The position numbers and the translations under genes are program-made. The notes below the pieces were generated by a model, which was not told where the DNA came from, did not search any database, and saw only the letters and a list, made by a program, of their open reading frames with translations. Below, piece after piece: positions 13,085 through 24,304 of a stretch of 64,000 nucleotides of DNA (its first letter is position 1; every line of letters begins with the position of its first letter). This DNA comes from Cephalopachus bancanus (taxonomy: Eukaryota > Chordata > Mammalia > Primates > Tarsiidae): positions 248,001 through 312,000 of the forward strand of contig JAPVLO010000891.1 in the NCBI GenBank assembly GCA_027257055.1, in the 5' to 3' direction.

Positions 13085-13215
13085 GCTTTCCTTCCAAATT
13101 TATAAGTTGGAGCCTTATTCCTTAGTACCTTAGAATGTGTCTGTGTTTGGAGATAGGGTTTTTAAAGAGGTTATAAAGTTAAAATGGTGTTATTAGGGTG
13201 GGCTGTAATCCACAG
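13085..13215 (+). mobile_element. MLT1-like LTR fragment
   Basis: Matches the body of a MaLR-type LTR: taccttagaatgtgtctgtg tttggagatagggtttttaa agaggttataaagttaaaat, then attagggtgggctgtaatcc. The ends have decayed. Confidence 0.7.
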
Positions 13216-14180
13216 CACTTTCACATATAGAAAGAAGAGTTTAGAGTAAATAAACTCTACTTTTCCATAGAGTTAAAGAATTTTGTTGCTGGAAAAGCCT
13301 GATGTCCTAAACGTATTAGCAGAGATGGATTTTACATTCTGATCTTCAAATTCCCAGAGCAGTATTTTTCTTTATTGCTTTAAATTTTCTGTAACTATGA
13401 CATGTATTTTTAAGACTTGGGGTTCAGAAAGAGATATTTCTGTCTTTTTTTTTACCTTAAAAATGTGTAATAGGAGAGTTTACCACTGTCATGGAACTCC
13501 TCTGATTTTAATAAATACAATATTGAAATGTTTATTGACTGTGCTATATTAAAGATGGCTCTAAAGAGGGCTAATTTAAAAGAAATCAACATGTAAAAGA
13601 ACAAGCCACAAGCAAGTCTGATTTCTGATTAAGAAATTTATCTTCTATAATTGCATAACTAAAAGAAAGAAACAAAAAGCCACAACTTTGGCCTACTTCT
13701 GATTTGGTCAGAAGCAGCTGTTTATGTTTTGAATTGATGTTTTCTTGGTGATAAGACCTAAAGGTCCAATCCATGTGCTGCTGCTGCAAGATAAATTGGT
13801 ATTCGTGTAAATTTATCCAAGGAAAGGTAATATTTATTTCAATTCTTTAATTTCTTCATATAAAATAGTTTAGGGCTATACAGTAATGGCAATGATTTTA
13901 TTTATTACAGTTTAGACAGGAATAATTGTTACTCTCTGCTTTTGATGCCAACAAAATATAAACAATACACATAAAACAATGAAATTTGCCAAATTGATCA
14001 TGAACTGGAAATATGAAATAATTTTATGTGCTTTATAACACCTCATGTGGTACTGGATTAAATCTAAACTGGATTTCTTCAGAATGGCACTAGCCATTGT
14101 ACTTCTTGCTTTGATTGTATTGTTTTTTTTACAAATTATAATAATAATTTCTAATGTACATATACAAATGGTTGTCATTC
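13216..14180. other. Unassigned AT-rich sequence
   Basis: No gene or repeat recognised. Minus-strand open frames at 13586-13789 and 13912-14178 have no known domains. Confidence 0.6.
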
Positions 14181-14184
14181 AAAC

Positions 14185-14425
14185 ACTACCATAAATGCTT
14201 TGTTTGTATTAAGTCATTAAATCTTAAACAGATAATTTTATCCTCACAACAATCTTGTAGAGTAAAAGCCATTATTCCTATTTTGCAGATGAGAAAAACT
14301 GAAGCATATAGAAGAATGTGAATAGTTCAAAGTCACAAAGCTTGTCATTGGCAGAATTGAGATTTAAATTCAGGCAGTATGACTTTAGAGTTCATGCCTC
14401 TAAATTACTTTGTGAACTGTCTCCC
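14185..14425 (-). mobile_element. MIR SINE
   Basis: Reverse-oriented MIR: attaagtcattaaatcttaa, atcctcacaacaatcttgta, cctattttgcagatgagaaa, aagtcacaaagcttgtcatt, ggcagaattgagatttaaat. Near full length. Confidence 0.85.
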
Positions 14426-15039
14426 AAAGATACCCCTAAGTTTTACCAATATCCCACATGTAATAGCTCAGGCTTTGATCTTCCTCAAAGCTTGATAACT
14501 CTCAGACAAGAAATGTGTTTAAGTTTATTTTTGAAAAATACAGTATGAAATAGGAAAGAACACTTCTTATTTACTAATAACTTTAAAATAATCTTTCAAA
14601 ACTGATATTTGGAAATACAAATATTGCCAATACTTCCAGTCAATCTCAGCTCCAGTCGGTCTGTTATAATGCACAAATTAGGATCTGAGCTCAGATTTCC
14701 AGTAAAAGAAAGCAGAACTTTTCAGATGATGTCCATTTTACTTGAGAGTATGGCTATTTTACTACATTTGCTGTTCCTGTTAGAAATAACTTTAACATGC
14801 ATCTTTGGAAATTTCAAATCAAAATTTAGATTGTTGGTTTCATTAGATATAAGTCCTTTTCTTTCCAAACTCGAAGTTTATTAAATTTGTCAATTTCTTT
14901 TTCCCAAAAATATTTATATCATCAGAAGGTTATGAAAACTTACATTAAATATTTTCTGCAGCATATGAATGCTTTCATTAATTTTATTACATATTTGTTA
15001 GGATTTTCTTGCTTTAACTCATGCTTTGAAAATGGAAAA
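14426..15039. other. Unassigned AT-rich sequence
   Basis: Nothing recognised. Open frames at 14318-14548 (overlapping the MIR), 14609-14884 and 14887-15093 have no motifs. Confidence 0.6.
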
Positions 15040-15352
15040 ATGAGCTGGGTGTGGTGGGTTCATGCTTGTAATCTCAGCAATTTCGTAGGTTGAGATGGGA
15101 AGATTGCTTGAGGCCAAGAGTTCAAGACCTACCTAGGCAACATAGCTGGACATCATCATTACAAAAAAAAATTTTTTTAAATTAATGGAGCATGGTGGCA
15201 TGCACTTGTAGTCCTAACTACCTGGAGACTGAGGTGGGAGGATGACGAGTTCAGGAATTCGAAGCTACAGTGAGCTATGACCATGTCACTGCGTTTCAGC
15301 CTGGGCAATAAAGCAAGATGCTATCTCTAAGATAATATTAATAAAATAAAAT
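15040..15352 (+). mobile_element. AluJ-like SINE (old Alu)
   Basis: Dimeric Alu with AluJ-type sequence: attgcttgaggccaagagtt, acctaggcaacatagctgga, and right arm gctacagtgagctatgacca. It is much more diverged than the other six Alus and lacks their lineage-specific right arm, so it predates them. The tail is A-rich and interrupted (aataaaataaaatgaaaaaa). Confidence 0.88.
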
Positions 15353-15965
15353 GAAAAAATACATTGAGTCTATAAAATATCTGAATATTTCAAAAAAGTT
15401 GGATATATATATATATATGCACACATATATAATCATAGAAACACTAAATAAATAAATATTTGTTTCCTTTAAATATTTGAGAAATCACTCAATTTCAGCT
15501 TAGGGTAGTTTAATCAATGAGATACTTTGTGCTTTCTCAGTATTATTTGAGCCAACATCTGGATTTTTGGGGAAAATGAATTGAAGAGCCCAGGATTACA
15601 ACTCTAGACAGCTATCTAGCTTCTATGGACTGTGCCATTGAGAAATTCTTCTATCTGGTAAATTCCTCGTTAAAAGCATCATGTCCAGTCAGACTTTCAA
15701 TCCCATCTTATTCACATATTCTTGGGATCTCCAACCACTTTCTATGCTGATACTAGGCCAACTGTATATAGTATTAGTAAAGAGGTCTGAGGACTCCAGG
15801 TCTTGCCCTAAACTTGACCAGGGCAGAAAATATAGCAGTAGACTTAAAATCTTGTTATCCAAAATTGAATATCTGTTATGATCTAGGTCCCAGTGTAGGC
15901 TCCAGTACTCTGGATCTCCAACACTCACCATCACCAGTTCCCAGCCTCTCAATTGACCCAATATA
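15353..15965. other. Unassigned sequence
   Basis: Includes a short AT microsatellite at 15401-15432. From about 15660 the composition is more balanced and continues past the Tigger insertion to 16750, so 15660-15965 and 16347-16750 may belong to one old unnamed element. The overlapping frames at 15681-16017 carry no known domains. Confidence 0.45.
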
Positions 15966-16346
15966 CAGTCATATGCTGCATAATGATGTTTTGGTCAACA
16001 ATGGATTACATATATGATGATAGTCCCATAAGATTATAATGGAATTGCTGTATACATGTGAACCATTTTTTATCTTTTATACTATATCTTTACTGTACCT
16101 TTTGAAGGTTTAGATATGTTTAGATACACAAATACTATTGTATTACGATTCTCTACAATATTCAGTACAATAATATACTGTACAGGTTCACAGCTTAGGA
16201 GCAATAAAATATAACATGTACCTAGGTGTGTAGTGGGCCATACCATCTAGGTTTGTGGAAGTACACCCTATGATGTTCACACAATGTTAAAATTGCCTAA
16301 TGATGCATTTTATGACATGTCCTTGTCATTAAGCCACATATAGCTG
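15966..16346 (+). mobile_element. Tigger/MER2-type DNA transposon (non-autonomous)
   Basis: Begins CAGTCATATGCTGCATAATG after a TA dinucleotide. It has the family phrases cccataagattataatggaa, atttagatatgttt-like gtttagatacacaaatact and cctaggtgtgtagtgggcca, and ends in the inverted terminus aagccacatatagctg. These are Tc1/mariner-superfamily Tigger terminal regions with the transposase gene missing, which makes this an internally deleted, inactive copy. Confidence 0.85.
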
Positions 16347-16754
16347 AATATAGTTGGGATTCAGTCTTAGTTTTCCTGCCTAATACTCAAGTTGGCCCTG
16401 CTCTAAGTCATATTCCATTTATTCATTACCTTGACGCTCTATTAAAAAAAAATCCCTAACCCTATCATGAGAAATAGATACAGTTGCCCATATCTTCAGC
16501 TTTTGAATAGATTCTTGCTTTGGCTTGATCCACCATTCAACATTATAATGTTTGGTACTCCACATATCACACTAATACTTACTTGAACCATAGTTGAAAT
16601 TATGTACCCTTTGCCCCACTCAGCTTACCTTTAGGGCTCGCTATTCAGCTAGGTTAATTTTCCTGACCCCAAACTAATTGGCCTTTAATGCTATCACCAG
16701 AACCAAGCATATCAAAACTTAGGGACTTTCACTATTGTAACATGGAAGTCTTTT
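16347..16754. other. Unassigned sequence right of the Tigger copy
   Basis: No recognised gene or repeat; possibly the other half of whatever lies at 15660-15965. Confidence 0.5.
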
Positions 16755-16811
16755 TTCTAAAAATTCTGGTAAAGTATATATAACATAAAACTTACCATTT
16801 TAACCATTTTT
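16755..16811 (-). mobile_element. Ancient L1 no. 1, 3' tip
   Basis: Start (in window coordinates) of a long, old minus-strand L1M-type element: ttctggtaaagtatatataa cataaaacttaccattttaa is the 3'UTR of that class. An Alu interrupts it at 16811, and the element continues at 17094, 18660, 23655 and 31669. Confidence 0.8.
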
Positions 16812-17093
16812 TTTTTGAGTTGGAGTCTCACTCTGTCGCCCAGACTGGAGTGCAGTGGCTGCTCTCAGCCACTGCAGCCTCGACCTACTGGGCTCCAGCG
16901 ATCCTTCCGCCTCAGCCTTCTGAGTAGCCGGAATTACAGGCACGCGCTACCACGCCCGGCTAATTTTTTGATTTTATTGTAGAGATGAGGTCTCGCCTGC
17001 CCAGGCGGGTCTCGAACCCACGGGCTCAGGCAATCCACTCACCTCAGCCTCCCAAAGGCGCGGGATTACAGGCTGAGCCACTGAGCCCAGCTT
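16812..17093 (-). mobile_element. Alu SINE, lineage-specific
   Basis: Reverse-oriented dimeric Alu inserted into the 3'UTR of ancient L1 no. 1. A perfect 16-bp target duplication, cattttaaccattttt, lies at 16796-16811 and 17094-17109. It carries the same head and tail features as the copy at 61-353. Confidence 0.97.
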
Positions 17094-18159
17094 CATTTTA
17101 ACCATTTTTAAGGGTGTAATTCAGTGACATTAAATATACTCAAATTGCTGTGCAACCTTTTACTACTACCCATCCCCAGAAATGTTTCATTATCCTAAAT
17201 TGAAAATCTGTATTCATTAAACAATAACTCTCATTTCTCCCTTTTCTCCCTTTTTTTCTGCCCTTCATAACCACTATTATATTTAATAGGTCTATAAATG
17301 TGACTATTTCTAGGCACTTCAAGTAACTGGAATCATATAATATTCTTTCTTTTGCATCTAGTGTATATCATTTAACATTATTGTATTTTTTCTTTATTTT
17401 TTCTTTTTATTTTTCAAAGACGTAGAATACAATTAACATTATTGTTTTCAAACTTCAACCACGTTATAGTATATATCATAATTTTATTATTTCTAAGGCT
17501 AAATAACATCCCACATTTTATTTATTCGTTCATCTATTGATGGACATTTGAGTGATTTTCATTCACTTTTTGGTTATTGTGATTGGTGATGCAGGGAACA
17601 TGGGTGTACAAATATCCCTTCTAGTTTTTGCATTCTATTGTTTGAGGTGTATAACTAGAATTAGAATTGCTAGATCATATGGCAGTTCTATGTTTAATTT
17701 TATTGAGGGATCACAATACTCTACTACAGCAGATACACGATTTTACATCCCTACACAAAGATTCCAATTTCTCTACATCCTCTCCAACACTTGTTATTTC
17801 AGTTTTGTTTTGATAACAACAATCCTAATGGATGTGAGGAGGTTTCCTTGAAGTTTCAATTTGCATTTCCTTGATGATTAATGATGTTGAGCATCTTTTA
17901 ATGTGCTTATTGGCCATTTGCATATCTTTGGAGAAATATCTATTCAGGTCTTTGGACTATTTTTGAACTGGGTTATTATTGTTGTTGCTGTTATTGTTGC
18001 ATTGCAGGAATTCTTTACATATGCTGGGCATTAATACTTGTTCAAATGTATGCTTTGAAAATATTTTCACTAATTCGTATAAATGTTGCCTTGTTACTAT
18101 GTTAATAGTTGATACCAAAACATTGCTAATTCTGATGATGTCCAGTTTATCAATTTTTT
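17094..18159 (-). mobile_element. Ancient L1 no. 1, 3'UTR and end of ORF2
   Basis: Continuation after the Alu: taagggtgtaattcagtgac, then antisense ORF2 C-terminal sequence (ttcatctattgatggacatt tgagtg, acaaatatcccttctagttt, tgatgttgagcatcttttaa tgtgcttattggccatttgc). Highly diverged. The open frame at 17552-17851 is antisense L1. It ends at the insertion of a younger L1 near 18160. Confidence 0.9.
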
Positions 18160-18660
18160 TTTCTTTTTTTTAACTATAAAGATGTGGGGTACAATTCAGG
18201 GTTAGGTATACAAACATTGATTATGCAGGTACCCTTGATGATGAGGTATGCCCCTTTTCCCCCCAGCAGTTTCCCTCAACTGCCAATCTCACTCTCCTCC
18301 CCTGACAGTTTCCCACAACTGCCAATCCCTTTCTTATAGTATTATAATTGTTCAAGGTCCACTTATGAGTGAGAACATATGGTACTCTGTTCTGTGTTTC
18401 TGTGATAGATCACTGAGTATGACTGATTCTAAATCCATCCAAGTTGCTGCGAAGTCCATATGTTTGTCCTTATTTATGGCTGCATAATATTCCATTGTGT
18501 ATATGTACCACATTTTTTTATCCAGTCCAGCTTCGATGGGCAACATGGTTGGTTCCATGTTTTTGCTATTACAAATAGAGCTGCAACAAACACACATGTG
18601 CAGGTATCAAGAGCTAGAAATTGACCTTACATATGACCCAGCAATTCTCCTGTTGGGAAT
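18160..18660 (-). mobile_element. Short L1 with 5' inversion (twin priming)
   Basis: 18160-18611 is the antisense 3' end of a lineage-specific L1: T-rich tail, taaagatgtggggtacaatt, duplicated cagtttccc...tgccaat tracts and the ORF2 C-terminus. At about 18612 the orientation flips, so 18612-18660 reads sense ORF2 (agaaattgaccttacatatg acccagcaattctcctgttg). About 35 bases of L1 are missing at the flip. Target duplication approximates aattttttctttt (18152-, 18658-18670). It lies within ancient L1 no. 1. Confidence 0.9.
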
Positions 18661-18726
18661 TTTTTCTTTTGTAGCCTTTGCTTTTGGTGTCATGCCAAGA
18701 GATAATTATCCAATCTTGGAATGACT
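18661..18726 (-). mobile_element. Ancient L1 no. 1, middle remnant
   Basis: Short stretch ttttgtagcctttgcttttg gtgtcatgccaagagataat that matches the antisense ORF2 sequence expected immediately after 18159. It shows that the flanking young L1s are two separate insertions. Confidence 0.85.
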
Positions 18727-19610
18727 GCCATTGCCAGACTATCTGAGCGCCACAGCCCCAGGCCAGGCATTGACCACAAGGGCCATGGAGGGAGCTCAGT
18801 GAGGGAGCCAGAGGCAATGTCCCACCAGAGAAGATGAAACAGGCACCATGCCACAATCTTGAAAACTAGGCAGGGAAGTGCTTTGACCTGCTCACCATGG
18901 AGCAATAGACCCTTTCTTTGTGACTGGCGATTAACCACTCTGGGATTGATAGTGACCCAGAGGGACCATCCCAAAAGCAAAATCTTCAGAGGCACAAGAT
19001 GAGTGTGGAATCTCAGGAGCCCCTTCTCCTACTCTGACCCAGCCATGGGACAAAGGGTACTACTAGAAAAGGACAAGGAAGACCTCTGAAGAGATCAGCA
19101 GTGAGTCCTGGGCTTACCCAACCCCCTCCTCACCAATCCTCTGAATGTAAGACCCACTTGGCTGGGGCTTCACTGAGAGGGATGAACCCAGGTGGAATGT
19201 GAATGGCAGCTGTGCTAAGAGAACTCTATTCTGGGATAAGCCTGGCTGGGGCACCCACTTCCAGAACCTGGGGAGGAGACAATCCTGTACCTCCCCATGG
19301 GAGAGAGCCCCCTTGACATTATAAGAGTAGGAAGGGAAAACTGACTACCCACCCCCTCATTTCCCCCTCCTTCTCCCCTGGGCCACATGCTGGGGAGATT
19401 GCAAATGAGCCCACAACCCCACAGGAGATGGCAGGCAGGCTTACCTGTGAGCAGCAGAGAGGAATAATTACAGAACCTGCCTCAAGGGGGTGGTTAGTGC
19501 TGAGAAATTCTTTTTTGTTCTTTTTTTGTTTTGATTTAGTGTGCTTGTGAATATGTGTTTGAGGGTTTGATTTGTATTCCCCCCCCCTTTTTTGTTCTTG
19601 CTTTGTTTTG

Positions 19611-19615
<5 letters not shown>

Positions 19616-19658
<43 letters not shown>
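19616..19658. repeat. (TG)n microsatellite in L1 5'UTR
   Basis: About 21 TG units within a T-rich tract (19500-19930) just upstream of ORF1. The T/TG-rich open frames here (19592-19931 and the opposite strand) are repeat artefacts. Confidence 0.97.
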
Positions 19659-19661
<3 letters not shown>

Positions 19662-20268
19662 TTGTGTGTGAGGATTCCATTTGCATTCACCTCCCCTTCT
19701 TTTTCTTCTTTCTCTTTTGTTTTTTGTTGTGTGTGTGTGTGCTCAGTTTTCCTATTTTGTGTTTTTTTGTGTGTTTTATTGTATTTTCTGTTTGTTTTGG
19801 TTTTTGTTTGTTATTTTCTTTTTGTATTTTTGCATTTTGTATTTTTGCTTTTTTCTGTGATTCATTTTATTTGTATTTTTAAAATTATTTTTGTCTGTCC
19901 TATTTTGTTCTGTTTTTCTCTGTTCTCCTAATTACTGTTATCTTGGACTCAGGGAGAACACATATCAATTCATTGCATCAACATACAGAATGGTAGTGGG
20001 GAGTGGATCTCAGGAGGCCCATACCACAGTCAGTAAATATAGTAATTTGCAAGTAGTTTCTGAATCCTAGCTCCCCAACCTCCACCTTATTCAACTATCA
20101 GAATTACAAGAAACAGCAAAGTTTCCCACCCCAGTCCTGATTCAAAACAGAACAAATTAGGAGGCTCTGAACAGAGCAGAAGAGAGGGCTGAGCAAACAA
20201 GAGAAGTGAAAGCCCTGTCCACTACCACTGAATAATGGAGTTAAAGAGAAAGGAAAGATCCGTCACAA

Positions 20269-21185
20269 ATGAGGAAAAATCAATGGAAGAAAACAGGTAA
20301 TTTCCAGTGTACCAATGAAACAATACCTGAAAAATCAAACCTCAGAGCCCAAACAATGGAAGTCACCAACAATTGGCCCCAGAATACAGCTGGAATTAGG
20401 AAATGGATGGAAAGAGTGAATAAGACTCAAGAAAGACAAGATACAGTACTGAAAGAACTTGTAACAGAGATTTTGGTGATAAAAAACTTCATCCAGGAAA
20501 TAAATAACAAAATGACAAGTAGGGAAAGGAGAATGAACCAAGTAGAAGAAAGAATCTCAGAGCTTGAAGACCAACACATGGAAATAACCTGATCTTTTAG
20601 AAACAGAAAGAAAACTCAGAAGGAAGCAGCAAAGCCCACAAGAGTTGTGCAATTATATAAAGAGGCCAAATTTATGCCAGGCTGGTATCCCAGAAGAAAG
20701 TGAAATGGAGGACAACTTGGGACAAGTATTGCAGGAGGTTATCCAAGGAAATTTTCCCCATCTCACTAGAGATGCAACCATCCAAACACAAAAATTTCAG
20801 AGAACTCCTGCAAGACATCAAAGGAGAAGACCAACCCCTATACACATACTAATTTGCCTATACATACTAGGTATAAAATACAAAATCCTGAAGGTGATGA
20901 GGGAGAAATGTCAGACTACCTACCAGGGAAGACCAACCAGAATAACAGCAGACTTATCAACAGAAACACTACAAGCTAGAAGGGACTAGAGTCCAATTTT
21001 AAAAGTTTTCAAAGATGAAAAATTTCAACCAAGAATTTCCTACCCAGTCAAACTTACCTTCATCAGTGATGGAGAATTAAACTCCTTCCCAGACATCCAA
21101 TCCTTAAAAGATTATGCTGCTTCTGGACCAGCACTACACGAGATGCTCAAAAAGATATTAAGCACAGAAGGGGAAAAAAAGAACA
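20269..21185 (+). pseudogene. L1 ORF1 (RNA-binding chaperone), broken; element A
   Basis: ORF1p is the trimeric nucleic-acid chaperone that coats L1 RNA in the cytoplasm. Visible here are an N-terminal segment starting MRKNQWKKTGNF at 20269, a Glu/Arg-rich coiled coil (RRMNQVEERISELEDQ, ending at a stop at 20590), and the RRM/C-terminal part from 20645 (EVIQGNFPHLTRDA, FQRTPARHQRRRPTPIHILI, ADLSTETLQARRD). A frameshift/stop separates the two halves, and another stop follows ARRD near 20990. The tail then runs on to about 21185. Confidence 0.92.
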
Positions 21186-21312
21186 AGTGTGTACTTCCCA
21201 AGAATGCAAGAAAACAGATTCAACACAACACACGCCATGACTAAAATTGAAAACAAACACATATATCAACCAAAAAGTTAAAAGAAAACCAAAACAGCCT
21301 TATAAAAGCCTC

Positions 21313-23650
21313 ATGGCAGGAATAAACTCTCACATTTTGATAATCAGCCTGAATGTCAATGGACACAGACTGGCAAACTGGATGAAAAACACAACCAGCA
21401 ATATGCTGCCTCTAGAAAACACATCTCACTACACAGGACAGCCACAGACTCAAAGTTAGAGAATAGAAAACAAACTTTCAGGCAAATGGAGCACACAAAA
21501 AAGGCAGGAGTCATGAACTTAATATCAGGCAAAATACCCTTCAAGCTATCAAAAATTAAAAAAAATAAAAAGGACACTACATAATGATAAAAGGTTTGAT
21601 TCATCAATAAGAAATATCCATCCTAAACACATATGCACCCAACAGAGGAGCACCAACTTTTATAAAGCAACTACTAAGTAGACTAAAAACAGATATTGAC
21701 TCTAATACTGTCATAGCAGAGGACTTAAATACCCCCTAACAACCCTAGATTGATCATTGAGGCAAAAAGAAAATCAACAAGAATATCAGGAATGTCAACT
21801 TGACACTTGACCAAATGGACTTAGTAGAGACGTACAGAACACTCCACCCAACAACCAAGAAATATACATTCTACTCATCACCACATGGAATGTACTCCAA
21901 GATCAACCACATCCTCAGTCATAAATCAAACATAAACAAATTTCATAAAATTGAAATGCTGCCATGCACCTTCTCAGATGACAGTAGAATAAAAATAAAT
22001 ATCACCACCAACAAGATTCCCACCAAACACACAAAGACATGGACACTAAACAGCACAATGCTGAACAACTTCTGCCTCAACACAGAAATCAAAACTGAAA
22101 TTAAAAGATTTCTGACAGTGGAATAAAAATAAATATCACCAGCAACAAGATTCTCTCCAAACACACAAAGACATGGACACTAAACAGTATGATGCTGAAC
22201 AACTCCTGGGTCAACACAGAAATTAAAAGATTCCTGGAATTCAGTACTAAGAGGAGAATGTATAACTCTATGCATGCAGATCAAGAAATAGAAAGATCAC
22301 AAGTTAACAGTCTAACAAATCACCTAAGGGAGCTTGAAAGGCAAGACCACTAAAACTCTAACTTCAGCAGAAGAATCCAGATCACCAAAGTAAAAGCCCA
22401 AATACAGGATATATGACAAAAATATCACAGAAAAAAAAATCAATGAAACAGAAAGGTGGTTCTTAAAAGGATAAACAAGATTAATGGACCCCTAGCCAGA
22501 TTGACCAAGAAAAAGAGAGAAAAGGTCCCAATAGAATCAGAAACCCAAAAGATCAAGTCACAACTGACCCAAAGAAACACAAAAGATTATCAGAGATTAC
22601 GATGCATATATCAGTATGGAAATAAACTCAAAAACCTAAATGAAATGGATGACTTTCTGATATTACACAACCTTCCAAGTTTGAAACAAGAAAAAATTGA
22701 GACACTAAATAGGCCAAAACAACTGAGGAAATTAACTCCAAGAAAATTGCCTACAAAAAAAAAAGCCCTGTACCAGATGACTTTCCAGTGAATTCTACAA
22801 AACATACAAGGAGGAGCTGATACCAATCCTACTGAAAGTATTACAGGGAATTGAGAAAGAAAGAACTGTACCCAAATCACACTGATACCCACAGCGGGAA
22901 AAGATCCAACAAAGAAAGAATACTACAGGCCAATATCCCTGATGAACATAGATGCAAAAATTGTCAACAAGATTCTTGCAAATTCAATCCAACAACACAT
23001 CACAAAAATTATCTATCATGACCAAGTAGGCTTCATCCCCAGAGTGCAGGGCTGGTTCAACATTCACAAGACCATAAAGGTAATTCAATACACTAACAGA
23101 TGTAAAAACAAGAACCACATGATTATATGATTAGACACAAAAAAGTTTTTGAAAAATCCAACATCTCTTCTTGATAAAAACTCTTGAACACCTAGATATA
23201 GAGGGAACATACCACAAAATAATAAGAGCCATATACAATAAACCAACAACCAACATACTCCTAAACAGACAGAGATTGGGGACACTTCCTCTGAAAACCA
23301 AATTAAGACAAAAGCTACCAACCCTCACCCCTTCTGTTCAGCATATTGTTGGATGACCTAGCTAGAACAAATAGATAGGAGAAGGAAACCAGGAGTATGC
23401 AAATAGGAAAAGAGGAAGTTAAATTATTCCTCTTTGCTTATGATATGATCCTATACCTTGAAAACACAAAAGAATCTGTTAAAAAACACCTTGCAATGAT
23501 AATGGACTTTGGCAAGATCTCAGAACACAAAATAAACAAGGAAAAGACAATTGCATTTTTTTTACATCAACAACAAACAGACCCAGACCCACATAAAAAG
23601 CACAATTTCATTTACATTACCACAAAAAAATGAAATACCTTGGTACCCTT
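21313..23650 (+). pseudogene. L1 ORF2 (endonuclease/RT), truncated and broken; element A
   Basis: ORF2p nicks the target and reverse-transcribes L1 RNA. The start MAGINSHILIISLNVNG at 21313 opens the AP-type endonuclease. Many stops and frameshifts follow. Two catalytic changes are visible: the endonuclease SKIDHI motif reads SKINHI (Asn codon 21905-21907), and the RT box FADD reads FAYD (23433-23444). A 134-bp tandem duplication (21980-22113, then 22114-22237) also shifts the frame. ORF2 stops at the deletion junction near 23650, so the Cys-rich C-terminus is missing. Confidence 0.93.
21980..22237 (+). repeat. 134-bp tandem duplication inside ORF2
   Basis: Copy 1 (21980-22113) and copy 2 (22114-about 22237) both run from gacagt(a/g)gaataaaaata through acaaagacatggacactaaa to aattaaaagattt/cct. 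The copies differ at roughly 8% of sites, and copy 2 lacks about 12 bases. Other L1s in the window have a single copy. Confidence 0.9.
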
Positions 23651-23654
23651 ATGC

Positions 23655-23940
23655 TGTATTCACATCTCAACAATGTTATGTCTTGCAATTCTTGAAAATG
23701 AGATGTCTTTCCATTTATTTGTGCCTTTTAAAATTTCTTTCAGCAATGTTAGGTAGTTTTGTGTGCAAGTTTTTCAACTACATGGTTAATTTTATTGATA
23801 TTTTATTCCATTTGATACTGTTGGGAATGAAGCTGTTTTTTTTTTTTAATTTCATTTTCAGATTGTTCCCTGTTAGTGTATAAAAATTCAACTGATTTTT
23901 CAAATTGACTTTGTATACTGCAACTTTGCTGAATTTATTT
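23655..23940 (-). mobile_element. Ancient L1 no. 1, ORF2 segment
   Basis: Antisense ORF2 of the old L1 resumes: atgagatgtctttccattta, atttctttcagcaatgttag, ctgcaactttgctgaattta. Several hundred bases expected between 18726 and here are absent, so the junction with element A involved a deletion. Element C interrupts it again at 23941. Confidence 0.88.
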
Positions 23941-24304
23941 ATTTATTTTTATTATAAAGATGTAGGGTACAATTCAGGGTTAGGTATACAAATGTCGATT
24001 ATGCAGGTACCCTTGTTGATGAGGTATGCCCCTCCCTCCCCTAGCAGTTTCCCTGAACTGCCAATCCCACCCCCCTCCCCTGAGAGTTTCCCATTAAAGA
24101 TTCCCAGTTTGCCAATACCTTTCTTATAGTATTATAATAATTGTTGAAGGTTCGCTTATGAGTGAAAATATATGGCACTCTGTTCTTTGCTTCTGTGATA
24201 GATCACTGAGTATGATTGACTCTAAATCTATCCAAGTTACTGTGAAGTTCATATGTTTGTCCTTCTTTATGGCTGCATAATATTCCATTGTGTATATGTA
24301 CCAC

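Larger units (their letters stand above)
18727..23650 (+). mobile_element. Large L1, 3' half deleted (element A)
   Basis: Plus-strand L1 with ~1.5 kb of 5'UTR (18727-20268), ORF1 (20269-21185), ORF2 from 21313, and an abrupt end inside ORF2 near 23645. The thumb and C-terminal ORF2 sequence, the 3'UTR, the A-tail and the second target duplication are absent. The first bases lack the AAGATGGC motif of the other full-length copies, so a few 5' bases may be lost. The 5'UTR is T/TG-rich between 19500 and 19930. The element is inactive. Confidence 0.9.

Noticed and set aside
19592..19931. Cys/Val/Phe-rich 96- and 103-residue frames
   Set aside because: Translation of the TG/T-rich L1 5'UTR tract.
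23397..23633. FAYD as a deliberate RT active-site variant
   Set aside because: The frame is surrounded by stops and shifts; a decay mutation is simpler.
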